Assembly (NCBI GenBank): GCA_023433225.1
Contig: JAEZDQ010000041.1
Location: 1-7,012 of the forward strand
Origin: Bacteroidota bacterium
Lineage (GTDB): Bacteria; Bacteroidota; Bacteroidia; Flavobacteriales; Weeksellaceae
DNA: 7,012 nucleotides
Direction of reading: 5' to 3'
The notes under the pieces are model-generated. The model was given only the letters and a program-made list of their open reading frames with translations. It was not told where the DNA came from and made no database searches. The translations under genes were made by a program, and so were the position numbers. Shown piece after piece: positions 1 to 6,248 of the stretch (within the stretch, counting starts at the first letter, position 1; each line of letters begins with the position of its first letter).

Positions 1-1
1 C

Positions 2-691
2 ATCGGAGCGGTTTTCGGAGCTGTTGGAACAGCCGGACAAAGATGTACTTCGACTCGTCGATTGATCATCCACGAATCGATTTATGAGAAAGTAAAAGAT
101 GCAATCGTTGCGGCTTACGGACAATTGAAAATCGGAAATCCTTTGGATGAAAATAACCACGTAGGACCTTTGATCGACAAAGATGCGGTCAATGCTTACC
201 TTGGCGCTTTGGAACAAGTAAAAGCGCAAGGCGGAACCATTTTGGTAGAAGGTGGTGTTTTGGAAGGTTCAGGTTATGAAAGCGGATGTTATGTAAAACC
301 TGCGATTGCGGAAGTAACAAACGATTTGGAAATCGTGCAGCATGAAACCTTTGCACCCGTTTTGTATTTGATTAAATATTCGGGCGATGTAGAAAATGCC
401 ATCGAACTACAAAACGGTGTGGTTCAAGGACTTTCTTCGGCCATTATGACCAATAATTTGCGTGAAGCAGAAAAATTCCTGAGCGCTGCAGGTTCAGATT
501 GTGGAATCGCCAACGTAAACATCGGAACTTCTGGAGCGGAAATCGGAGGTGCTTTTGGTGGTGAAAAAGAAACCGGAGGCGGACGTGAATCGGGTTCGGA
601 TGCCTGGAAAGTTTATATGAGAAGACAAACCAATACAACCAATTATACAACGAATTTACCTTTGGCACAAGGAATTAAGTTTGATCTTTAA
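2..691 (+). CDS. amaB: ALDH7 (antiquitin) family aldehyde dehydrogenase, probable L-piperidine-6-carboxylate / alpha-aminoadipic semialdehyde dehydrogenase, C-terminal part
   Basis: This is the 3' part of a gene that begins upstream of the window; the reading frame is open from base 2. The catalytic cysteine lies in GTAGQRCTSTRR, with its codon at 44-46, so the N-terminal NAD-binding half is missing. Further ALDH landmarks are HETFAP (341-358) and the glycine-rich GGAFGGEKETGGGRESGSD segment near the C-terminus. The ending PLAQGIKF matches the ALDH7/antiquitin subfamily as I recall it from human ALDH7A1. Enzymes of this family oxidise alpha-aminoadipic semialdehyde (in equilibrium with piperideine-6-carboxylate) to alpha-aminoadipate with NAD(P)+, a step of lysine catabolism, in the cytosol. 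The subfamily call is strong; the exact substrate is inferred from the family. No partner lysine-pathway gene is visible here. The gene ends at TAA 689-691, before a hairpin repeat and an intrinsic terminator. Confidence 0.9.
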   Translation: MGAVFGAVGTAGQRCTSTRRLIIHESIYEKVKDAIVAAYGQLKIGNPLDENNHVGPLIDKDAVNAYLGALEQVKAQGGTILVEGGVLEGSGYESGCYVKPAIAEVTNDLEIVQHETFAPVLYLIKYSGDVENAIELQNGVVQGLSSAIMTNNLREAEKFLSAAGSDCGIANVNIGTSGAEIGGAFGGEKETGGGRESGSDAWKVYMRRQTNTTNYTTNLPLAQGIKFDL

Positions 692-692
692 G

Positions 693-722
693 CCTCTCCC
701 TAACCCTCTCCAAAGGAGAGGG
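693..722. repeat. Short C/G-rich intergenic hairpin repeat
   Basis: The sequence has two near-identical C-rich units (CCTCTCCC at 693-700 and CCCTCTCC at 704-711), then AAA, then GGAGAGGG at 715-722. The second unit and the G-rich arm form a perfect 8-bp hairpin with a 3-nt loop, and the first unit can compete for the same arm. From memory, closely similar CCCTCTCC/GGAGAGGG intergenic elements occur in many bacterial genomes, so this is probably a dispersed repeat rather than a gene-specific signal. It starts right after the ALDH7 stop codon and could also protect the 3' end of the transcript. Confidence 0.6.
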
Positions 723-742
723 AATTTGAGATTCGAAATAGC

Positions 743-777
743 AAAAACCTCACGGAAATCAAATCTGTGAGGTTTTT
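743..777 (+). terminator. Intrinsic terminator after the ALDH7 gene
   Basis: AAAAACCTCAC at 743-753 pairs perfectly with GTGAGGTTTTT at 767-777. Three more pairs (one G-U) extend the stem inward to leave a 7-nt loop at 757-763. A T-rich tail follows at 773-780. The A run on the 5' side makes the structure symmetrical, so it could also stop transcription on the - strand. It separates the ALDH7 unit from recQ. Confidence 0.85.
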
Positions 778-861
778 ATTTATATTCATATTATTGACGG
801 TACAAAACATAAGTTTCTTTCAATTCAATTTCCTTTTGTACTTTTACACAAAACCCGTTTA

Positions 862-2727
862 GTGGGGAGCGCGCAGGAAATACTTAAGGAATATTGGGGT
901 TATCCGGATTTTATTCATCCGCAAAAAGAAATCATTGAATCTGTTTTAGAAGGGAAAGATACCCTTGCGGTTATGCCCACAGGTGGCGGAAAATCAATTT
1001 GTTACCAGTTACCGGCTTTGTTGTCGGACGGGCTTACTTTGGTCATTTCACCTTTGATCGCGCTCATGCACGACCAGATTTCCGGTTTGACATCCAAGGG
1101 AATCCGAGCCTTGTCGATTAACTCTCAATTGAGTCCGGATGAAATTGCCTTGGTTTTGGCGAAATGTAAATTAGGCGATGTTAAACTACTTTATGTAGCA
1201 CCTGAACGGCTTTTGAACCGGCAATTTATGCTTACGCTCCGAGACTTAAAGGTTGGTTTGATTGCGGTCGATGAAGCACATTGCATTTCTCAATGGGGGC
1301 ATGACTTCCGTCCGGCATACCGGAAAATCCACCAACTGAGAACCCTTTTTCCCGACACGACGATGTTGGCGCTCACCGCGACAGCACCGCCCAAAGTTCA
1401 GGAAGAGATCATTTCATCCTTAAAATTCAAAAGTCCGGCGGTTTTCCAACGCTCACTCAAAAGAGAAAATTTGATTTATAAGGTCGTGGAAGCGCATAGT
1501 TATTTAGACGATTTGATTTATGAATTGACTGAAAACCCCGGATCGGCCGTTGTTTTCACTCGCAGCCGAGAAGAAACTTACAGCGTTTCCCGGTTCTTAG
1601 TCCAAAAAGGATTCGATGCGGATTATTTCCATGCCAAGTTGCCTCCGGAAGAAAAAAACAAAAAGCAACAAGACTGGACACAAAGCAAAACCAAAATTAT
1701 GGTTGCCACCAATGCTTTTGGAATGGGAATCGATAAGCCGGATGTGCGAATGGTAGTTCATCTTGCATTGCCGCCGAGTATAGAAGCCTATGTGCAAGAA
1801 GCCGGCAGGGCAGGTCGGGATGGTAAAATTTCACATTGCAGCCTGCTTTTGCAGCCCATGGAAATTGAACAAACGACCCAAATTTTCAAATCGGATCTGC
1901 CGACTCGGGAGGAGTTTTCTTACATCGGCCGCATGTTGTATAACCATTTTGAAATCGGGGAAAATGAATTGCATGAACGCTCCTATGAATTGGATTTGGT
2001 GAAATTCATTAAAAAGTTCAAACTCCATAAAAAGAAAACCATCAAAACCTTGGCCTTTTTGGAACAACAAGAACTCATTTTCATACAAAAAATTTCGGCT
2101 TACAGTTCCGTTCAGGTATACACCAACCCCAATGCACACCAATCCTCGAAAAAGCTGCGCTACCGGGTTTTGGAATCTTTGGTTCGCCAAAATCCGGGAA
2201 TTTTGTCACAAGAAAAAAATATCAGTGAATTTCTTATCGCCCGCAGTTTGAACAAATCGGTCAAAAAAGTCAAAAAAATATTGCAGGAATTGAATGATGA
2301 AGGCTTCCTTAATTATAAAGACAGGAGCGTGAAAAGGTTGGTTTTCCTCAGGCCACGTGAAACCAATTTTTTACAAAATAATGTATGGATGGAATTTGAG
2401 AAAATTCAGGGAATGCATTGGAAGCGTTTGCAGGAAATGATTTATTATGCGACCCGAAAGAATGTCTGCCGTGAAAAATTGTTATTGGGTTATTTTGGCG
2501 AGAAGCTCTCGAAGAATTGTGGGAAATGTGATGTTTGCAATGTCGGTTCTCCCGAAATCGATTCTGAAGCCTTGCTCCAATTTATGGAAAACAGCCCCCA
2601 AACGCTGCCGGAAATTCTCTTACATTTTATAAATTCGCCCAAAGAAACGGTTTTGGAATTGTTGCAGGAATTAATGGATGAAGAAATGATCGAGGCCGTG
2701 GGCATGAATTCCTATCAAAAAAAATAA
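862..2727 (+). CDS. recQ: ATP-dependent DNA helicase RecQ, short form without HRDC domain
   Basis: Superfamily 2 3'-5' DNA helicase for recombination and repair, 621 aa. Helicase motifs in order: Q21 region (motif 0), Walker A TGGGKS at 40-45, DEAH at 137-140 followed directly by the RecQ aromatic-rich loop CISQWGHDFRP, TATA at 172-175, a motif V region at 280-296, and motif VI QEAGRAGRDG at 312-321. A zinc cluster of four cysteines (C536, C553, C556, C559) has the same 17-3-3 spacing as in E. coli RecQ but lies about 215 residues after motif VI, behind a winged-helix-like stretch. No HRDC domain follows, only about 60 residues. The start is GTG at 862: no in-frame ATG precedes it, and the next Met lies next to motif I. 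A weak promoter-like box (TACTTTTA, 839-846) sits just upstream without a convincing -33 element. fmt begins 3 bp after the stop. Confidence 0.95.
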   Translation: MGSAQEILKEYWGYPDFIHPQKEIIESVLEGKDTLAVMPTGGGKSICYQLPALLSDGLTLVISPLIALMHDQISGLTSKGIRALSINSQLSPDEIALVLAKCKLGDVKLLYVAPERLLNRQFMLTLRDLKVGLIAVDEAHCISQWGHDFRPAYRKIHQLRTLFPDTTMLALTATAPPKVQEEIISSLKFKSPAVFQRSLKRENLIYKVVEAHSYLDDLIYELTENPGSAVVFTRSREETYSVSRFLVQKGFDADYFHAKLPPEEKNKKQQDWTQSKTKIMVATNAFGMGIDKPDVRMVVHLALPPSIEAYVQEAGRAGRDGKISHCSLLLQPMEIEQTTQIFKSDLPTREEFSYIGRMLYNHFEIGENELHERSYELDLVKFIKKFKLHKKKTIKTLAFLEQQELIFIQKISAYSSVQVYTNPNAHQSSKKLRYRVLESLVRQNPGILSQEKNISEFLIARSLNKSVKKVKKILQELNDEGFLNYKDRSVKRLVFLRPRETNFLQNNVWMEFEKIQGMHWKRLQEMIYYATRKNVCREKLLLGYFGEKLSKNCGKCDVCNVGSPEIDSEALLQFMENSPQTLPEILLHFINSPKETVLELLQELMDEEMIEAVGMNSYQKK

Positions 2728-2730
2728 AAA

Positions 2731-3672
2731 ATGAAGATTGTATTTATGGGTACGCCGGAATTCGCGGCGATATGCCTTCGGAGGATTTTACAGACGGAAC
2801 ATGAGGTAGTCGGCGTGGTTACGGTTCCCGACAAGCCCGCCGGCCGCGGCCGAAAGCTTGCACAGTCCGAAGTAGCGAAACTGGCAATCGAAGAGAAATT
2901 AAACTTGCTCCAACCCGAAAAGCTCAAGAACCTGGAATTTATACATTCGCTCAAAGAACTGCAAGCCGATGCTTTTGTGGTGGTGGCTTTCCGTATGTTG
3001 CCCAAAGAAGTTTGGCAAATCCCGCCCAAGGGGACCTTTAATTTACACGCTTCCCTTTTGCCGGATTACCGCGGAGCAGCACCGATTAATTGGGCCATCA
3101 TCAACGGTGAGACCGAAACCGGTGTTACGACTTTCCTGATTGATGAAAAAATCGATACGGGCAATATTTTGCTCCGTCAAAAAATCAATATATCTCCGGA
3201 TGATGATGCGGGGAGTTTACACAATAAACTGGCCGCATCCGGTAAGGAATTAATCATCGAAACTTTGGACGGACTTGAATCCGGGAATTTGATTCCTCAT
3301 CCCCAAGCCGAAACTTCTTTCTTGAAACCTGCGCCCAAAATTTTCCGGGATGATTGTAAAATTGACTGGCAAACGGGTTTAGACGAAATTCACAATAAAA
3401 TCCGGGGATTGAGCCCGTATCCCGCTTCTTGGACAGTGTTTAAAATGAATGGCGAGGAAAAGATTTTCAAAATCTACAAAGGCTCTTTTGAATTTACCAA
3501 GAGAAATCCAATGGAAACAGGTGAGATTGAACTGGATAAAGATTCGATTAAAATCAAACACAAAGACGGATTTTATTTCGTGTCCGATTTGCAACAAGAA
3601 GGAAAAAGGCGAATGACGGCCAAAGATTTCATCAATGGGTTGAACCCCGAAACCCGGCTTGAATTAGCGTGA
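2731..3672 (+). CDS. fmt: Methionyl-tRNA formyltransferase
   Basis: Formylates the amino group of Met-tRNA(fMet) using 10-formyl-tetrahydrofolate, producing the initiator for translation; cytosolic. The protein is 313 aa, close to E. coli Fmt (about 315). The N-terminus MKIVFMGTPEFA opens the Rossmann-type formyltransferase domain, and KPAGRGRKL (35-43) is the family loop involved in tRNA recognition. The catalytic triad is visible as N104 and H106 in FNLHASLLPDYRGAAPINW, and D142 in LIDEKIDTG. The C-terminal OB-fold domain starts around residue 205 and includes IRGLSPYPASWT (224-235). The start ATG at 2731 lies 3 bp after the recQ stop with an A-rich leader, so it is probably co-transcribed with recQ. 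No clear intrinsic terminator follows before the HU promoter. Confidence 0.97.
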   Translation: MKIVFMGTPEFAAICLRRILQTEHEVVGVVTVPDKPAGRGRKLAQSEVAKLAIEEKLNLLQPEKLKNLEFIHSLKELQADAFVVVAFRMLPKEVWQIPPKGTFNLHASLLPDYRGAAPINWAIINGETETGVTTFLIDEKIDTGNILLRQKINISPDDDAGSLHNKLAASGKELIIETLDGLESGNLIPHPQAETSFLKPAPKIFRDDCKIDWQTGLDEIHNKIRGLSPYPASWTVFKMNGEEKIFKIYKGSFEFTKRNPMETGEIELDKDSIKIKHKDGFYFVSDLQQEGKRRMTAKDFINGLNPETRLELA

Positions 3673-3759
3673 AATCGTTTTAAACAAACAAAAAGACGTA
3701 TGGTTATTAACATATTGAATGGATTTTTCAACAATTTGTATAAATTTTTTTCCTAAAAC

Positions 3760-3789
3760 TTGCATGAATAGGGGATTCAGCTATATTTG
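3760..3789 (+). promoter_or_regulatory. Bacteroidota-type promoter for the HU gene
   Basis: A TTG at 3760-3762 is followed after 19 bases by TATATTTG (3782-3789), a full match to the Bacteroidota -7 consensus TAnnTTTG. Transcription would start around 3795, giving a leader of about 28 nt before the ATG at 3823. That leader is A/T-rich and lacks a Shine-Dalgarno motif, as is usual in this phylum. Confidence 0.7.
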
Positions 3790-3822
3790 TGCTAACGTAA
3801 AATCATTAAAATCTTTAGAATT

Positions 3823-4107
3823 ATGAACAAATCAGAATTAATCGACGCAATGGCATCTGATGCCGGGATCACAAAAGCAGCTGCTAAAAAAGCTTTGGAT
3901 TCATTTACAGACAATGTAACCGGAGCACTGAAAAAAGGAGACAAAATTTCTTTGGTTGGATTTGGTACTTTTTCGACTTCCGAAAGAAGCGCGCGAAACG
4001 GAATCAACCCACAAACGAAAAAAACAATCAAAATTGCGGCTAAAACCGTCGCAAAATTCAAAGCGGGTTCGGAATTATCAGCTGCTGTGAATGCCAAGAA
4101 AAAATAA
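3823..4107 (+). CDS. HU family DNA-binding protein (histone-like)
   Basis: Small basic nucleoid protein of 94 aa (family members are about 90). It is a dimer that bends DNA and organises the chromosome. The N-terminal helical part begins MNKSELIDAMA. The HU/IHF signature region runs through VGFGTFSTSERSARNGINPQ (45-64), with the intercalating proline at P63 on the DNA-binding arm. The C-terminus ends in a short lysine-rich tail (AKKK). It is monocistronic: its own strong promoter lies upstream and an intrinsic terminator starts 21 bp after the stop. The sequence resembles HU more than IHF, and homodimer formation is inferred because no partner subunit is in the window. Confidence 0.95.
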   Translation: MNKSELIDAMASDAGITKAAAKKALDSFTDNVTGALKKGDKISLVGFGTFSTSERSARNGINPQTKKTIKIAAKTVAKFKAGSELSAAVNAKKK

Positions 4108-4128
4108 TCAGTAAACTGGTTAAATTTG

Positions 4129-4160
4129 AAAACCCTTTCGGTGTCCGTGAGGGTTTTTTT
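4129..4160 (+). terminator. Intrinsic terminator of the HU gene
   Basis: AAAACCCT at 4129-4136 pairs with AGGGTTTT at 4150-4157. The stem continues through a G-U pair, a T-T mismatch and three C-G/G-C pairs (4139-4141 with 4145-4147) to a 3-nt loop. Seven T residues follow at 4154-4160. The last two T bases belong to the reverse-complement stop codon of pdxH (4159-4161). On the - strand only a run of four T follows the stem, so termination in that direction would be weaker. Confidence 0.85.
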
Positions 4161-4803
4161 ATGGAGCAAGCCTTTCAATCAACCAATTTCCGTCTTTCCA
4201 TCTGTACCGGAGACGGTCGTGGAGCCTGCTAGGCCGGCCTTGCCAAAATTCAAACTCTATCGGTTTTACCAAGTAGCCTCCCCAATTCTCGGGACGCGGA
4301 ATTTCTTTCTCTTTGAATTTTTCTGCTAATTCTTTGGCGGTTTTTTCTAAATTTTCATTCAAATCAATGACGGTGCTTTGGGCTGAAACCATTGCCCCAA
4401 TTTGGCTTTCAAAGGGACGCTTCCAGAAATATTCGTCTGAAATGTCTGCCGGTACTTTTGACGCATTTCCTTTGATGATGATTTGTTGTTCCCTTCCGGG
4501 CCAAAAAAATGAAAGACAGACCTTGGGAGAAATTGCAATGGCATTCCCTTTTTGGCTCGAATAATTGGTGTAAAAAACATATCCTTCCTGGCTAAATTCT
4601 TTCAACAAAACAATCCTTGCCCTCGGGAATCCGTCTTGCCCGATTGTGCTGAGTGATAAAGCATTGGGTTCTTCCACTTTTCCGGAGGCTACCGTTGCGT
4701 CATACCAATCTTTGAATAGCGTCAATGGATTTTCAGGTACATCAGAAAATTCAATCCAATTTTGGGTATAATTTTTTCTTTTATCGCTCAGGTCTTGTTT
4801 CAT
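4159..4803 (-). CDS. pdxH: Pyridoxamine/pyridoxine 5'-phosphate oxidase
   Basis: FMN-dependent oxidase converting pyridoxamine 5'-phosphate or pyridoxine 5'-phosphate to pyridoxal 5'-phosphate with O2, the final step of PLP synthesis and salvage; a cytosolic dimer. It has 214 aa against 218 in E. coli. Visible landmarks are RIVLLK (63-68), YTNYSSQKG (78-86), SQIGAMVSAQS (133-143), the GYLVKPIEFEFWQGRPSRLHDR block (177-197) with R193 and H195 matching the substrate-binding Arg/His of the E. coli enzyme, and the family C-terminus IERLAP. The start ATG is at 4803, preceded by a run of A on the coding strand. It is convergent with HU, whose terminator covers its stop, and divergent from yqgE with 52 bp between start codons. 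I could not assign a convincing promoter. Confidence 0.97.
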   Translation of the reverse strand: MKQDLSDKRKNYTQNWIEFSDVPENPLTLFKDWYDATVASGKVEEPNALSLSTIGQDGFPRARIVLLKEFSQEGYVFYTNYSSQKGNAIAISPKVCLSFFWPGREQQIIIKGNASKVPADISDEYFWKRPFESQIGAMVSAQSTVIDLNENLEKTAKELAEKFKEKEIPRPENWGGYLVKPIEFEFWQGRPSRLHDRLRYRWKDGNWLIERLAP

Positions 4804-4824
4804 ATAATTTTTTTTTTATCTTTA
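4795..4824 (+). promoter_or_regulatory. Candidate promoter for yqgE
   Basis: TTG at 4795-4797, 19 bases, then TATCTTTA at 4817-4824, one mismatch from TAnnTTTG. The predicted transcript start near 4831 leaves a leader of about 25 nt before the GTG at 4856. The upstream box falls inside the first codons of the divergent pdxH. Confidence 0.4.
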
Positions 4825-4855
4825 TCAAAAGACAACGAAATTCAATTCAAACTTA

Positions 4856-5407
4856 GTGCAAATAAAAACGATAACAAAAGGGAATATTCTGATAGCGCAG
4901 CCTGTTTTGAATGACCTTAATTTTAACCGTTCGGTGGTGTTGCTCACAGACCACAATGACCAAGGTTCCATCGGTTTTATACTCAATAAACCATTGAATG
5001 AAACGGTTTATGCGTATGTTTCGGAATTGGAGTCAAATTTCATGGTTTACGGGGGCGGTCCGGTTGAAACCGAAAACCTGTATTACCTCCACAAAAGGCC
5101 GGATATCATTCGCAACAGCGAACCGATTTCAAGAGGGATTTACTGGTCCGGTGAATACGAGGATGTGAAAACCGCAATCAATACCGGTATGATTGGCGAA
5201 AATGAAATCCGTTTTTATTTGGGTTATAGTGGATGGGGAGAAAATCAATTGCAATCGGAAATTGAGGACAATGCTTGGATTCTCATGGAAGACGATTTGG
5301 ATATTTTCCAAGATTGGGACAGTAATTTGTGGAAACTCCAATTGAAAAAGTTGGGCGGCGAACACTTGATTTGGCTCAATACACCGGCTGACCCTTCGAT
5401 GAACTAA
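4856..5407 (+). CDS. yqgE: YqgE/AlgH family protein (UPF0301, DUF179)
   Basis: 183-aa soluble protein of the YqgE/AlgH family, whose molecular function is not established; AlgH has been linked to regulation of alginate and virulence traits in Pseudomonas. Conserved family segments are FNRSVVLLTDHNDQGSIGFI (23-42) leading into LNKPL, VYGGGPV (64-70), GIYWSGE (94-100), RFYLGYSGWGENQLQSEI (119-136) with NAWI just after, and the ending LGGEHLIWLNTPADPSMN, which resembles the usual C-terminus. The start is GTG at 4856; the upstream frame has no ATG, and the family N-terminus (KGNILIAQP) needs this start. No signal peptide or membrane segment is seen. Its TAA stop overlaps the stop of the convergent gene. 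Confidence 0.93.
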   Translation: MQIKTITKGNILIAQPVLNDLNFNRSVVLLTDHNDQGSIGFILNKPLNETVYAYVSELESNFMVYGGGPVETENLYYLHKRPDIIRNSEPISRGIYWSGEYEDVKTAINTGMIGENEIRFYLGYSGWGENQLQSEIEDNAWILMEDDLDIFQDWDSNLWKLQLKKLGGEHLIWLNTPADPSMN

Positions 5408-6234
5408 GCTTGGTTCAATAATTCAAATACTTCTCTTGTTTTTTCTATGGAATAGGGCTTTTTCCGGTTTTGGTGGATGGATAGGATTCCTTCGCCTTCG
5501 ATTAAAACAAAAAGTTCATCTGATTTCTGCATTTCAAACGGAAAGATTTCTGTCTCCTCCAATTCAAAGGTGTCGCTTTCGCTGAGCAGTTTGCAGAGAT
5601 GGTTCCGCAAAACACTGCGGATGCCGCCTTCGGAAATTTTGGGTGTCAGGATTTTATTTCCCTGAATCAAAAATGGGTTTCCCAGAACGGTTCTCGCGAT
5701 TCTTTTTTCTGGATTGAGCAAAACCAAATCGGTGTAGTCATTTTCTTGGAGGTATGCGGCTGCAACTATCTCTTCCGGCTTGTGGGAGCGTACTTGGGTG
5801 AGGAATGTGGGATTGACTGTATAATCCCTGAAAATTTCAATTTCGGACGGCTCATGGATCCATTTGTAATTTGAATCCGGAAAAACCGCTTCGATTTTGA
5901 TGAGGTAAGAGATATTTGATCTTGTCAAAATTTGGTTGGAATCCGGGTTTCGGAAAATGATTATTTGGAGTTTTGCGTTTTGAATTTGATTGGCTTCCAG
6001 AGTCCGAATCATTTCATTTTCGAGGAATTCCGGCGTGAACTCTAACGGAATTCTCATCCGGAAAATTCGTATGGAAGCCATCAGGTTGAAGTAATGCTCT
6101 TCCCACAAGCGGATTTTTCCATCGGCAATTCGAACCGTTTCAGCAATAAAATCACCCAAAAGGAAACCACGATTGTCGATGTTGAGGATGGCGCCGGAAT
6201 GATTTTCTAAGGAACCATTGAGGTTGAAATGCAC
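5404..6234 (-). CDS. Class IV (fold type IV) aminotransferase homologue lacking PLP-binding residues, probable pseudoenzyme
   Basis: 276 aa, full length for the PabC/IlvE/D-amino-acid transaminase fold. The framework is clear: NRGFLLGD (21-28) with E32-T33, then the EEHYFNLMASIRI helix, TDLVLLNPEKR (168-178), GNPFLIQGNKILTP (185-198), GGIRSVLR (203-210), and SDELF (238-242). Aligned by eye with E. coli IlvE and PabC, the Schiff-base lysine position falls on V148/R149 (segment TQVRSHK). The usual Glu five residues before the conserved Asn is R181. The Arg of HxxRL is N50, and the phosphate-binding Asn/Thr after ADEhF is I245. Activity as a transaminase or aminodeoxychorismate lyase is therefore doubtful. 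The frame is intact, so this is not a decayed pseudogene. The start is GTG at 6234 with no upstream ATG in frame; it lies 14 bp downstream of the START-like gene, probably in one operon. Confidence 0.85.
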   Translation of the reverse strand: MHFNLNGSLENHSGAILNIDNRGFLLGDFIAETVRIADGKIRLWEEHYFNLMASIRIFRMRIPLEFTPEFLENEMIRTLEANQIQNAKLQIIIFRNPDSNQILTRSNISYLIKIEAVFPDSNYKWIHEPSEIEIFRDYTVNPTFLTQVRSHKPEEIVAAAYLQENDYTDLVLLNPEKRIARTVLGNPFLIQGNKILTPKISEGGIRSVLRNHLCKLLSESDTFELEETEIFPFEMQKSDELFVLIEGEGILSIHQNRKKPYSIEKTREVFELLNQA

Positions 6235-6248
6235 AGCGTAGTTTGGTA

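Noticed and set aside
839..846. TACTTTTA as a recQ promoter -7 box
   Set aside because: It is one base off TAnnTTTG and well placed before the GTG, but no TTG/TTTG element lies 19 bases upstream (only TTTC at 814-817 with 21 bases). Too weak for its own entry.
1831..2190. 119-codon - strand open frame inside recQ
   Set aside because: It is fully inside conserved recQ coding sequence on the opposite strand, with no recognisable domain.
3673..3759. Possible terminator or small RNA between fmt and the HU promoter
   Set aside because: Only short, weak A/T inverted repeats (about 5 bp) are present, with no stable stem plus T tract and no coding frame.
4313..4564. Open + strand frame across pdxH
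   Set aside because: It lies antisense within the clearly coding pdxH gene and its product shows no family motif; a shadow of the real gene.
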